Source: JBOICV01 sp050740255
GTDB lineage: Bacteria; Pseudomonadota; Gammaproteobacteria; Nevskiales; JBOICV01
Reading direction: 5' to 3'
DNA length: 30,011 nucleotides
Assembly: GCA_050740255.1 (NCBI GenBank)
Contig: JBOICV010000076.1
Span: 1-30,011 of the forward strand
The notes below the pieces were generated by a model, which was given only the letters and a program-made list of their open reading frames with translations, did not search any database and was not told the DNA's origin. Both the position numbers and the translations under genes were made by a program. Shown in pieces: positions 14,995 to 23,363 of the stretch; within the stretch, counting starts at the first letter, position 1; each line of letters opens with the position of its first letter.

Positions 14995-16359
14995 TTAGCG
15001 TGTATTACGCTTGACCACCTCGGTGGCGAGGAAGTTCTTTTCCGCGTACACGGGCGTGAAGTCGTAGGGCTTGTCTTCGTTGATCATCGCGGTGGCGAAG
15101 TAGGTGCCGGTCTGCATGTCGTAAATGATCTCCGGCAGGGTGCCGCAGGCGCGAATCGTTACCAGGCAACCCAGGTGACCCTCCTGGAATTTGTAGTACT
15201 GGTCGCGATGGTCGTAGTTGTCGAGCATCGCCGCGGTCCAGGTATCTTCGTTGAAGTAAATGACTTTCTTCTTGAAGGTGTGCTTGACGTCCGGTTTGTT
15301 GTTCGCCTCCACCACCCATACGCGGTGCAGCTCATAGCGCGCCAGGTCCTGGTTGAGGTGCTTGGGCGGCAGCATCTCCTTGTACTTGAGCTTGGGGCTG
15401 TTGATGCGCGCCGAGTTGTTGGCGATGATCATTTCCTTCTTGCCGACGAGCTTCCAGGTGAAACGGTCCAGCTTGCCGTTGATCATGTCCACTTGATCGT
15501 AGAACTGCTGGCCGTCGGTGCCCTCGTAGGGGTTGTCGTAGGCGACCGAAGGGGCGCGGCGGATGCGGCGCAGCGCGGGTGCGTACAGCCAGGCATCGCG
15601 GAAGTCCGCGTGTTCCCAGGCGAGTAGCAACTGCCCGGCGATTCGCGGCGGCGCCTTGGTTTCCGACAGGTAATAAAGAAAGATGTCGTCGCCGGTATTC
15701 ATCTTGCCGGGCTTTTCCAGGTTGGCGTAGATGAACTTCACTTCTTCAATCAGCTTGGTCAGCTGGATCTCGCCGCTCAAGGGCACGATAGCCTGGTTGT
15801 TGAAACGGACGACGTTATGGCCGCGCCATTTGAGGCGGTGATTCCACCAGGGCTCGGCGCCGGTCTTCGGAATCGGGAAGGGGAAACCGACTTCCGCGTT
15901 GCGGATCTTGTCGGTGTCACCGCCTTCGAGTTCCGCCTTGGTGGCGTTGGCGATGGTGTATTCGTAAATCTTGTCCGGCCAGGCGGCGTCGCGATGCGAC
16001 GGATACACGTTCATCTTGTAGCTGTCGTAGCGCTGCAGCAGCAGCTTGTGGCCCTCGGACAGTTTGTCCGCGTACTGGGCCATATTGGCCTTGGTGATGG
16101 TGTATAGCGGCTTCTCGTCGGCGTAGCGGTCGAACTCTGCGGGCCACACGGGGTCCGGCTTGAGGTCCGCAACCGGGGTGTAAGGCGTCCAGGCCGGGAT
16201 GGAGCCGTCGGCATTGGCGGCACGTTCAGCGCCCAGCGGCGTCAGCGGCGTATCGGTAACACCCAGTTTGGCAGCTTCTTCGGGCGCAACCTTGGCCAGT
16301 ACCGGCTGCGTGGATAGCAGCAGCGCTCCGGCCGCCCACAACAGATTAATCCCGCGCAT
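14995..16359 (-). CDS. DUF1329 family secreted protein
   Basis: A 454-residue protein of the DUF1329 family, whose members are periplasmic or outer-membrane associated and fold like lipoprotein carriers; the function is not settled. A Sec signal peptide is visible (MRGINLLWAAGALLLSTQPVLA, cleaved near residue 22). The mature part opens with EEAAKLGVTDTPLTPLGAERAANADG, typical of the family, and is rich in Trp and Tyr. A strong AAGAGGAGAG ribosome site lies just upstream of the ATG. It converges on the RND exporter; DUF1329 and RND/MMPL genes commonly cluster, often near catabolic genes for hydrophobic compounds. A joint role in envelope lipid or hydrophobe trafficking is inference. The terminator at 14951-14978 ends its transcript. 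Confidence 0.9.
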   Translation of the reverse strand: MRGINLLWAAGALLLSTQPVLAKVAPEEAAKLGVTDTPLTPLGAERAANADGSIPAWTPYTPVADLKPDPVWPAEFDRYADEKPLYTITKANMAQYADKLSEGHKLLLQRYDSYKMNVYPSHRDAAWPDKIYEYTIANATKAELEGGDTDKIRNAEVGFPFPIPKTGAEPWWNHRLKWRGHNVVRFNNQAIVPLSGEIQLTKLIEEVKFIYANLEKPGKMNTGDDIFLYYLSETKAPPRIAGQLLLAWEHADFRDAWLYAPALRRIRRAPSVAYDNPYEGTDGQQFYDQVDMINGKLDRFTWKLVGKKEMIIANNSARINSPKLKYKEMLPPKHLNQDLARYELHRVWVVEANNKPDVKHTFKKKVIYFNEDTWTAAMLDNYDHRDQYYKFQEGHLGCLVTIRACGTLPEIIYDMQTGTYFATAMINEDKPYDFTPVYAEKNFLATEVVKRNTR

Positions 16360-16494
16360 AACACTCTCCTCTTAGGATGTCGCACCGCTTGAACGAACGG
16401 TTAATTTAGCACGATCTCGCGGCGGTTCAAGTCATTTGACCACGCTGCATCCCTAAATACTCCCCAGCGCCGCGCCCGGATGCTCTGATCAAGT

Positions 16495-16623
16495 TCCCTC
16501 GCCCCACGTCAGTGGGGAGAGGGTTAGAGCCTGCCCCGGACTTGATCCGGGGGTGAGGGGCGGCACATTCAGCAAGTTGTAGGTGCCCCTCACCCCGCCC
16601 TCTCCCCGTAAACGGGGAGAGGG
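16495..16623. repeat. CCCTC...GGGGAGAGGG composite repeat
   Basis: The left arm (CCCTCGCCCCACGTCAGTGGGGAGAGGG, 16496-16523) and right arm (CCTCTCCCCGTAAACGGGGAGAGGG, near the end) are each palindromic. They can also pair with each other through CCCCTCAC/GTGAGGGG around the centre. It lies 17 bases after the aceF stop and may form stabilising stem-loops at the 3' end of the aceEF messenger. It is a relative of the intergenic repeats at 17995 and 11983. Confidence 0.8.
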
Positions 16624-16640
16624 AGTTAGTCAGGGGTTCG

Positions 16641-17987
16641 CTAGAGCAGGGCGCGGCGGATATCGGACAGCAATCCGGCCAGATAACCGGTGATACGGGC
16701 GGCCTGGGCGCCGTCAATAACGCGGTGATCGTAAGACAGGGACAAGGGCAGCAGCAGCCGCGGCAGAAAGGCCTTGGCCCTGGCATCCCACACCGGCTGC
16801 ATTCCCGACTTGGACACACCAAGGATGGCGACTTCCGGCGCGTTTACGATGGGCGTAAACGCGGTGCCGCCGATGCCGCCGAGGCTCGAAATACTGAAAC
16901 AGCCGCCCTGCATATCGCTGGGGCTGAGCTTGCCCGCACGCGCCTTCTCCGCCATGGCCGCGCTCTCGCCCGCCAGTTGATAAATGCCCTTCTTGTCTAC
17001 TTCCCGAATCACCGGCACGACCAACCCGTTGGCCGTATCCACGGCGACGCCTATGTTGATGTATTTCTTCAGAATTAAACTCTCGCCGTCCGCCGCCAGC
17101 GAGCTGTTCAGTTCGGGGAATTTGAGCAGCGTGTTGGCGCAGGCCTTGAGCAGGAAGGCCAGCATGGTCAGCTTGACGCCCCGGCGGTCGGCCTCTTCCT
17201 TCTGTTCCTTGCGGAAGTCCTCCAACTCGGTGATGTCGGCCTGGTCGAACTGCGTGACGTGCGGCACCAATAGCCAGTTGCGGTGCAGATATTGCGCAGA
17301 GAGTTTGCGGATGCGCGGCAACGCGACTGTCTCGATTGCGCCGAACTTGGAGAAATCCACGACCGGCATTTGCGGCAGACCGCTGCCGGTAGCCGCGGCC
17401 GGTGCAGCGGGCAGGCCACCGGCCATGACTTTCTTGACGAAGGCCTGTACGTCCTCTTTGAGTATGCGATTTTTGGCTCCACTGCCGGTGACCCGCGTGA
17501 GGTCCACACCGAGCTCGCGTGCAAACAGCCGCACGGCCGGAGAAGCGTGCACGCTGCCGGGTGTGGTGGCGACGGGAGTCTGACTGGCAGGGACCGGGGC
17601 TTCAGGTTTCTCGGCGGGAGCTTCGCTTTTCTGTTCTTGCGTCTTGTCGGACGCGTCTGCCGGCTCCGCTTTTTTTTTCGGCGCTTTATCAGCGGGCTTC
17701 GCTGCTGGTTGCTCCGGAATTTCTGAGGTTTTCTTCTCCTTGGCCGCTTCCGCCGTTTCCAAACTGAGGATTACATCGCCCTCTGAAACCCTCTCACCCG
17801 GCTTGACCTTCAACTCCTTTACCGTGCCGGCCGCGTCGGCCGGCACTTCCATCGTGGCTTTCTCGCTTTCCAGCGTGATGACGGGTTGTTCTTTGGCGAT
17901 TTGATCGCCGACCTTGACCAATACCTCAATGATCTCGACGTCTTTGAAGTCGCCGATATTGGGAACCTTCAGTTCGACGACGGCCAT
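16641..17987 (-). CDS. aceF: pyruvate dehydrogenase dihydrolipoyl acetyltransferase (E2)
   Basis: Core of the pyruvate dehydrogenase complex, transferring acetyl from lipoamide to coenzyme A. From the chosen start it has 448 residues. A single lipoyl domain (1-76) carries the lysine K43 in ESEKATMEV. A Lys/Pro/Ala-rich linker follows, then a peripheral-subunit-binding domain at about 150-187 (SPAVRLFARELGVDLTRV). The catalytic domain ends with YDHRVIDGAQA (H421, D425). One lipoyl domain, against three in E. coli AceF, is common in other proteobacteria. The frame is open 28 codons further up, but those codons are repeat DNA; MAVVELKVPNIG matches the family start and has a GGGGAA ribosome site supplied by the edge of that repeat. 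It lies 123 bases after aceE. Confidence 0.96.
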   Translation of the reverse strand: MAVVELKVPNIGDFKDVEIIEVLVKVGDQIAKEQPVITLESEKATMEVPADAAGTVKELKVKPGERVSEGDVILSLETAEAAKEKKTSEIPEQPAAKPADKAPKKKAEPADASDKTQEQKSEAPAEKPEAPVPASQTPVATTPGSVHASPAVRLFARELGVDLTRVTGSGAKNRILKEDVQAFVKKVMAGGLPAAPAAATGSGLPQMPVVDFSKFGAIETVALPRIRKLSAQYLHRNWLLVPHVTQFDQADITELEDFRKEQKEEADRRGVKLTMLAFLLKACANTLLKFPELNSSLAADGESLILKKYINIGVAVDTANGLVVPVIREVDKKGIYQLAGESAAMAEKARAGKLSPSDMQGGCFSISSLGGIGGTAFTPIVNAPEVAILGVSKSGMQPVWDARAKAFLPRLLLPLSLSYDHRVIDGAQAARITGYLAGLLSDIRRALL

Positions 17988-17994
17988 TTTTTTA

Positions 17995-18079
17995 TTCCCC
18001 CCGTTCGTAAAGGGGGGCCAGGGGGGATTTTGCCGCGACGGAAGAAATCCCCCTCCGTCCCCCTTTTTCAAAGGGGGAA
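17995..18079. repeat. TTCCCCCxxxxxGGGGG palindromic repeat between aceE and aceF
   Basis: Two hairpins, CCCCCCGTTCGTAAAGGGGGG and CCCCCTTTTTCAAAGGGGG, flank a spacer containing AGGGGGGATTTT and AAATCCCCCT. The outer ends are TTCCCC and GGGGAA. The element fills most of the 123-base aceE-aceF gap and supplies the GGGGAA ribosome site of aceF. Confidence 0.85.
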
Positions 18080-18110
18080 GCGGGAAAATGGAAGTGCCGG
18101 TGAGAGGTGT

Positions 18111-20795
18111 TCACGCTGTCACCGGATTGGGTTTGTCGGAGTTGATGCCGTATTTCTTGAGCGCTTCGGCTACTTTCTCCGCGGGGAAATCGCCCATCTC
18201 GGCCAGCGACTTCAGCGCGCGCAGCGCAATCCAGCGCCGGTCCACCTCGAAGAAATCTCGCAGACTTTCGCGGGTGTCGGAGCGGCCGAAGCCATCCGTG
18301 CCGAGCGTCGCGTAGGGCATGGGCACATAGGGCCGGATCAGCTCGGCCTGCGTCTTCATGTAGTCAGTGGCGGCAATGGCCGGGCCTTTGCGCTGGCGCA
18401 GACTGGCGCCGACAAAGTTCTGCGCGGGTTCGGCTTCCGGGTGCAGCAGATTCCAGCGCTCGGTGTCCTGGCCGTTGCGCTGCAATTGCGTGAAGCTGGT
18501 GACGCTCCACACGTCGGAAGTTACTTTCCAGTCTTTCTTCAGCAGCTCGGCGGCGGCGATGACCTCGCGCAGCACCGTGCCGCTGCCGAGCAGCTGCACA
18601 TGCCGCTCGCCAGGCTCGTCGCTTTGCAGGCAGTACATGCCGCGCACAATGCCTTCCTCGCAGCCTTCCGGCATCGCGGGATGTATGTAATTCTCGTTCA
18701 TCACCGTGATGTAGTAGTAGGCGTCCTCGCCTTTCTCGTACATCGCCTGCATGCCGTGGTGAATGATTACCGCCAGCTCGTAGGCAAAAGCCGGATCGTA
18801 GGCGCGGCAGTTGGGCACCGTGTGGGCGAGCAGATGCGAGTGGCCGTCCTCATGCTGCAGACCCTCACCATTGAGTGTCGTGCGGCCAGCGGTGCCGCCC
18901 ATCAGAAAACCGCGACTGCGCATATCGCCAGCAGCCCAACACAGGTCGCCGACGCGCTGAAAGCCGAACATCGAGTAGAAAACATAAAACGGAATCAGCG
19001 GTACGCCGTGATTGGCGTAGCTGGTGCCGGCCGCAATCCAGCTCGACATGGCGCCCGCTTCGGTGATGCCTTCCTCGAGAATCTGGCCCTTGATGTCTTC
19101 CTTGTAATAGGCGAGCTGATCCTTGTCCTGCGGTTCGTACAACTGGCCCACCACTGAGTAAATGCCGAGCTGGCGGAACATGCCTTCCATGCCGAAGGTA
19201 CGCGCCTCGTCCGGAATAATTGGCACGATGCGCTTGCCGACGGTCTTGTCGCGCGTAAGCGTCTGCAAAATCTGCACGAAGGCCATCGTGGTCGAAATCT
19301 CGCGCTCGCCGGTACCTTCCAGCAGCCGTTTGAAGGTGTCGAGCGGTGGAATTTCGAGCCGGTCGTTCTTTACCACGCGCTGCGGCAGCCAGCCGCCCAG
19401 CGCTTTGCGCCGCGCTTTGACGTACTGAACCTCTGGCGACTCCTCCGGCGGGCGATAAAACGGCGTGGATGCGATCTGCTCATCGGCAATCGGTATATTG
19501 AAGCGATCGCGGAAATCACGCAGCGCCTTCTCGCCCATCTGCTTTTGCTGATGGGTGATGTTCTGGCCCTCGCCGGCCTCGCCCATGCCGTAACCCTTCA
19601 CGGTCTTGGCGAGAATCACGGTCGGCCGGCCGTTCGGATTGTTCACCGCTTCGTAATAGGCCGCATACATTTTGTGCGGATCGTGGCCGCCGCGATTCAA
19701 GCGCTTGACGTCCTCATCCGAAAACGAGGCGACCATTTCCTTGAGTTTCGGATACTTGCCGAAAAAATTGTCGCGGGTGTAGCGGCCACCCTTGGCCTTG
19801 AAGTTCTGGTATTCGCCATCCACCGTTTCCATCATGAGCTGGCGCAGCAGGCCATCCTTGTCCTGCGCCAGCAGCGGATCCCAGGCCGCACCCCAGACGA
19901 CTTTGATGACGTTCCAGCCGGAGCCGCGGAACATGCCTTCCAGCTCCTGAATGATTTTGCCGTCGCCGCGCACCGGCCCGTCCAGGCGCTGCAGATTGCA
20001 GTTGACCACGAAAATCAAATTGTCGAGTTTCTCGCGATCGGCGATATCGATTGCGCCGAGCGATTCGGGTTCGTCCATCTCGCCGTCGCCGCAGAAACAC
20101 CAGACCTTGCGGTCCTTCATGTCCGCCAGGCCGCGGTTGTGTAGATACTTCATCAGCCGCGCCTGATAAATCGCCATGATCGGCCCGAGGCCCATCGACA
20201 CAGTGGCGAACTGCCAGAAATCCGGCATCAGCCAGGGGTGTGGATACGACGACAGCCCGCGGCCGATCTGCTTCTCGCTCTTCACCACCTCGTTGCGAAA
20301 GCGGTGCAAATCGTCTTCGCTTAAACGGCCTTCGAGATAGGCGCGCGCGTAAATACCGGTGGCGGAATGGCCCTGGATATAGAGCAGGTCGCCGCCACTG
20401 GGATGCTCAGGGCCTTTGAAGAAGTGATTGAAGCCGACATCGTAAAGCGTGGCGGCGCTGGCGAAGCTGGCGATATGGCCACCAACGCCGGCGTGCTCGC
20501 GGTTGGCGTTGATCACCATCGCCATCGCGTTCCAGCGGATCAGCGAGCGGATTTTCCACTCCAGCGCGTGATCGCCGGGCGAGCGCTGCTCCCGATGCGG
20601 CGGGATGGTGTTGACGTAGGCGGTATTGGCCGAATAGGGAATATGCGCGCCGCTGCGCCGTGACTGGTCAATCAGCGCTTCCAGCAGGAAGTGCGCACGT
20701 TCCGGGCCTTCGCGCTCGATGACCGCGCTCAGCGCGTCCAGCCACTCGCGCGTTTCCTGCTGATCCGTATCCCGCGGCTTGTCCGAGCCTGCCAT
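18111..20795 (-). CDS. aceE: pyruvate dehydrogenase E1 component (homodimeric type)
   Basis: Thiamine diphosphate enzyme that decarboxylates pyruvate and acetylates the lipoyl groups of E2. The 894-residue length matches the homodimeric E1 family (E. coli about 887). The N-terminus TREWLDALSAVIEREG and the motif PYSANTAYVNTIP are typical. The ThDP/magnesium motif starts at GDGEMDEPESLGAI near residue 235 and ends with VVNCNLQRLDGPVRG. The ATG has a GGAG sequence nine bases upstream. aceF follows on the same strand with a repeat element between them. The gene diverges from the DUF4394 lipoprotein gene, so the 166 bases between must hold both promoters; I found no clear PdhR-type operator there. 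Confidence 0.97.
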   Translation of the reverse strand: MAGSDKPRDTDQQETREWLDALSAVIEREGPERAHFLLEALIDQSRRSGAHIPYSANTAYVNTIPPHREQRSPGDHALEWKIRSLIRWNAMAMVINANREHAGVGGHIASFASAATLYDVGFNHFFKGPEHPSGGDLLYIQGHSATGIYARAYLEGRLSEDDLHRFRNEVVKSEKQIGRGLSSYPHPWLMPDFWQFATVSMGLGPIMAIYQARLMKYLHNRGLADMKDRKVWCFCGDGEMDEPESLGAIDIADREKLDNLIFVVNCNLQRLDGPVRGDGKIIQELEGMFRGSGWNVIKVVWGAAWDPLLAQDKDGLLRQLMMETVDGEYQNFKAKGGRYTRDNFFGKYPKLKEMVASFSDEDVKRLNRGGHDPHKMYAAYYEAVNNPNGRPTVILAKTVKGYGMGEAGEGQNITHQQKQMGEKALRDFRDRFNIPIADEQIASTPFYRPPEESPEVQYVKARRKALGGWLPQRVVKNDRLEIPPLDTFKRLLEGTGEREISTTMAFVQILQTLTRDKTVGKRIVPIIPDEARTFGMEGMFRQLGIYSVVGQLYEPQDKDQLAYYKEDIKGQILEEGITEAGAMSSWIAAGTSYANHGVPLIPFYVFYSMFGFQRVGDLCWAAGDMRSRGFLMGGTAGRTTLNGEGLQHEDGHSHLLAHTVPNCRAYDPAFAYELAVIIHHGMQAMYEKGEDAYYYITVMNENYIHPAMPEGCEEGIVRGMYCLQSDEPGERHVQLLGSGTVLREVIAAAELLKKDWKVTSDVWSVTSFTQLQRNGQDTERWNLLHPEAEPAQNFVGASLRQRKGPAIAATDYMKTQAELIRPYVPMPYATLGTDGFGRSDTRESLRDFFEVDRRWIALRALKSLAEMGDFPAEKVAEALKKYGINSDKPNPVTA

Positions 20796-20961
20796 GCTGC
20801 GCTCCGCTTAAGAAGCGCTAATAGTACGTCAGGCCTATTTCGCGGGGGCATATCTTCGGACTAAAGTACTAGGGTTGTTGCCGTGGCAAATGGCCAAATG
20901 TCCGGCCGAGTGCTATCTTCGGTCGCTGCATCAATTAGCCAGAAATGCCTCCGGGGGCGCT

Positions 20962-22392
20962 ATGTTAAACATCGCACGCATTGTATTTATTTCCATTGCT
21001 CTATCGTCGCTCGGTGCCTGCAAGGGCGACGGGATTTTCTCGGATGACGACGATGGCAGGGGCGGTACCGGTGGCTCGGGTGGTGGTACCGGTGGCACAG
21101 GGGGTACCGGCGGCTCGGGTTCAGCGCTGACCTTTTATTCCATGGATCCCGGCTCGCGCGAACTGGTGCGCTTCAGTCTGGGCTCGCTTAGTGCTCCAAC
21201 GAGGATTGCCACCAGTGGCATACAGGGGACACCGCTGCTGCTGGCGCTGGATTTCCGCCCCGGCAACAACCAGCTATATGTCGTGTTTGACGACAACCGG
21301 CTTTACAGCATCAACAAAACCACTGGCGCGGCCACCCTGATCGGTACGCTGGCCGTGACCGCAGGCTCCAGAATCAATGGCTTCGACTGGAATCCCGTGC
21401 CGGACAAGCTCCGCGTGCTGGCGGCGAACGTCGAAAATTATCGCTTCAACGATGACGCCACGCTGCTGATGCGGGACACCGATCTGGCCTTCGTCGCAGG
21501 CGACATCAACGCGACCCGGGCACCAGGACCCGCTGGTGTGGCCTATACCGCTAACAGCGGCGGCGCCACCACCGCCTATATGATCGACAGCACCCAGGAT
21601 GTACTTGCACTGCTGGGCAGCGTCGGCGGCACACCCGACAGTCCCAATAGCGGCAGGCTGACAACTGTCGGCAATCTGGGCGTAAATTTTGGCGGAGCGG
21701 GTAACTATGGTTTCGACATTGATACCCGCGCGGCACCCAATGTCGGCTACACGATTGAAACGGTAAATGGACAGGCTCGCCTATACAGCGTGAACCTGAG
21801 TACGGGTGCCCTGGCGACTGCTGGTACAGTCGGCAGTAACCTTGCCCTACAGGGTCTGGCGGTGGATCCAACCACAACCGGAACCGGCGGGACGGGTGGC
21901 ACAGGAGGTACGGGTGGCGCCGGCGGCGGAACTTTGTTGCATGACGGCAGCGCAGTCGGTGTGGTGGTCGATCCGTTGGACGAAGCGCTGGTGACACCGA
22001 TTAGTGTTGCCGGCGGCAGTGTGATTCTCGAACCACTTGCCGACGCAGTTTTGAATCCCCTGCTCGATGCTTTGGGTGCAACACCTCCGGGCGGTGGCGG
22101 CGGTGCCGGCCCGCTCGATCCGGCACAGCTCTGTGCGATTCCAGCGCTCGGACCGGAGCTAGTTGCTGCGGTGGGCGGTACTTGCGGTGGCGGAGGGGGT
22201 AGCGGATCGCCACTGCCGGTTGATCCCTCAGCCCTGTGTGCCATTCCGGTGATCGGACCGGCGATTGTTGAGGGCGCCGGCAGCACTTGCGGAGGGGGGG
22301 GTGGCGCAAATCCCCTTGATCCGGCGCAACTCTGCGCAATCCCCGGCATCGGTGCCCTACTGGCTGGCGCGGCGGGAGCAACTTGTCCGTGA
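20962..22392 (+). CDS. DUF4394 lipoprotein with C-terminal cysteine repeats
   Basis: From the ATG at 20962 the protein has 476 residues. It has a lipoprotein signal (SIALSSLGAC, lipidated C20), an acidic DDDD segment and a Gly/Thr-rich linker. The DUF4394 domain follows (about 60-310; LDFRPGNNQLYVVFDDNRLY ... GFDWNPVPDKLRVL), a beta-propeller-like extracellular module. After a second Gly/Thr linker and a hydrophobic stretch come three C-terminal repeats. Each has the form DPxxLCAIPxxG-N-TC with two cysteines 17 residues apart, separated by poly-Gly. The frame is open 29 codons further up, but only MLNIARI gives a sensible signal peptide; GGGGG lies before it. The function is unknown; surface adhesion or binding is a guess. 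It is monocistronic, ended by a clear terminator. Confidence 0.85.
   Translation: MLNIARIVFISIALSSLGACKGDGIFSDDDDGRGGTGGSGGGTGGTGGTGGSGSALTFYSMDPGSRELVRFSLGSLSAPTRIATSGIQGTPLLLALDFRPGNNQLYVVFDDNRLYSINKTTGAATLIGTLAVTAGSRINGFDWNPVPDKLRVLAANVENYRFNDDATLLMRDTDLAFVAGDINATRAPGPAGVAYTANSGGATTAYMIDSTQDVLALLGSVGGTPDSPNSGRLTTVGNLGVNFGGAGNYGFDIDTRAAPNVGYTIETVNGQARLYSVNLSTGALATAGTVGSNLALQGLAVDPTTTGTGGTGGTGGTGGAGGGTLLHDGSAVGVVVDPLDEALVTPISVAGGSVILEPLADAVLNPLLDALGATPPGGGGGAGPLDPAQLCAIPALGPELVAAVGGTCGGGGGSGSPLPVDPSALCAIPVIGPAIVEGAGSTCGGGGGANPLDPAQLCAIPGIGALLAGAAGATCP
22111..22392 (+). repeat. three coding repeats with paired cysteines
   Basis: Units begin at about 22111, 22216 and 22312, so the periods are 35 and 32 codons. 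Each encodes Pro-x-Asp-Pro-x-x-Leu-Cys-Ala-Ile-Pro, about 13 further residues, then Thr-Cys. Poly-Gly spacers, including an eight-base G run at 22294-22301, separate them. The DNA of units 1 and 3 is more alike (GATCCGGC[AG]CA[AG]CTCTG) than either is to unit 2. Confidence 0.8.
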
Positions 22393-22405
22393 GATCGAAT
22401 GCTTG

Positions 22406-22431
22406 AGAAAAAGGGGCTTCGGCCCCTTTTT
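22406..22431. terminator. bidirectional Rho-independent terminator
   Basis: GAAAAAGGGGCTTCGGCCCCTTTTTC: a stem with a UUCG-type loop and A/T runs on both sides. It ends the DUF4394 gene on the plus strand and the converging phosphatase-like gene on the minus strand. Confidence 0.92.
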
Positions 22432-22447
22432 CTTCGCGCTTTTTTCT

Positions 22448-22903
22448 TTATGGGGGCGGATGGGCGAGCATCGTCTCGATAAACTTCTGCCAGTGCGGAA
22501 GCGGTTGCCAGATCTTGCGTAAATCCTGCACCGCCTGTTCCGGCGGCATGCCCTGGCGCAGCACGCGGTAGAGAAACATGAACGCCGACACGCGCATATT
22601 CATTGCGCAGTGGACGAATACTTTCTTGTCCTGATTCGCAGCCATCGCGGCAAAGAATTTCTGCAAGTCCTCCTGCGTCGGGGCTTCCCACACCACGGGA
22701 AAGTGCAAATAAGTCATGCCATGTTCGCTTACTACCGCCGCTTCATCGGCCAGCGCGGTCACATAGTTCGGCACTGCCAGATTGATAACCAGCTCGTAGC
22801 CTTCGCTGCGAATGTCGGCAAACTGTTCTCTGGATGGCTGGCCTGCCGTCGCCAGCCGCGGCGACAATTGCAAAAATTTGATGATCCCAGAGAGTTTGCT
22901 CAT
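22448..22903 (-). CDS. protein tyrosine phosphatase-like protein (DUF442/BLH-like)
   Basis: A 151-residue cytosolic protein with the fold signs of the small dual-specificity-like phosphatases: RLATAGQPSREQF at about 17-28, LVINLAVPN at about 38-46, then the P-loop VFVHCAMNMRVSAFMFLYRV. The nucleophile would be C99 and the arginine R104, giving Cys-x4-Arg instead of the classical Cys-x5-Arg; related proteins share this HCxxNxR form. The substrate is unknown. Its ATG overlaps the stop of the thioesterase-like gene upstream by four bases (22900-22903), so the two are translationally coupled. Confidence 0.85.
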   Translation of the reverse strand: MSKLSGIIKFLQLSPRLATAGQPSREQFADIRSEGYELVINLAVPNYVTALADEAAVVSEHGMTYLHFPVVWEAPTQEDLQKFFAAMAANQDKKVFVHCAMNMRVSAFMFLYRVLRQGMPPEQAVQDLRKIWQPLPHWQKFIETMLAHPPP

Positions 22904-23337
22904 AGCCGCGCCACGTAGGTGCCGGTATGCGCCACTACCCGCGTGCTGCCGGCGTGAATTTCGGTATCTACCGCGATGCGTGCGCGCTTATAGCGCCGCA
23001 GGCTTTTGAGAAACCGATCCCAGCGCTTGCGGTCGAGCTTGCTGATGGCGACAAGATCGGCTTCGCCGGGCGCGATGAAGTCCGCGTCGCTTTTCTGCAC
23101 CACGATGCGCGCGCTGATGTCTTCGGCGCGCAAGCCCAGGTGCAGCACGGCCCAGCCGGACAGAATGCCCAGCGTGGCCAGACTGCCGCCGAAAGCCGTG
23201 TTGCGATGGTTCAGATTGGGCTTGAGCGGCGCGGTAATTTCCACCACGCCGGACTCCATGCGGCGCACCGAGGCGCCCAACGCGGCCGTCAGCGGGATGT
23301 TGTGATGCAGATACTCGGTGAACTCGGCTGGCGTCAT
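22900..23337 (-). CDS. YiiD C-terminal-type hotdog thioesterase
   Basis: A 145-residue protein resembling the C-terminal thioesterase domain of YiiD (hotdog fold). It shows ITAPLKPNLNHRNTAFGGSLATLGILSGWAVLHL, with the N-x-x-N/H-x-x-T-x-F-G-G pattern of this fold on the central helix, and a later VVQKSDADFIAPGEADLVAI strand. It would hydrolyse an acyl-CoA or similar thioester; the substrate is unknown. The gene overlaps the phosphatase-like gene by four bases and follows a repeat-rich gap after mnmE. Confidence 0.85.
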   Translation of the reverse strand: MTPAEFTEYLHHNIPLTAALGASVRRMESGVVEITAPLKPNLNHRNTAFGGSLATLGILSGWAVLHLGLRAEDISARIVVQKSDADFIAPGEADLVAISKLDRKRWDRFLKSLRRYKRARIAVDTEIHAGSTRVVAHTGTYVARL

Positions 23338-23363
23338 GGGTACACCATAATTATTGAGTTAGA

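Noticed and set aside
16495..16623. CRISPR array or tRNA-like structure in the repeat clusters
   Set aside because: The units are palindromic and not evenly spaced, there are no unique spacers and no cas genes; they fit dispersed intergenic repeats.
17988..18071. Upstream 28-codon extension of aceF
   Set aside because: Encoded by repeat DNA and absent from the family; the internal ATG fits the lipoyl domain start.
17886..19157. Plus-strand open frame of 423 codons across aceF and aceE
   Set aside because: Antisense to two well-conserved genes and crosses a repeat; no recognisable domain.
22294..22301. Eight-base G run in the DUF4394 gene as a phase-variation site
   Set aside because: It is short and arises from consecutive Gly codons; all three repeats stay in frame, so there is no sign of switching.
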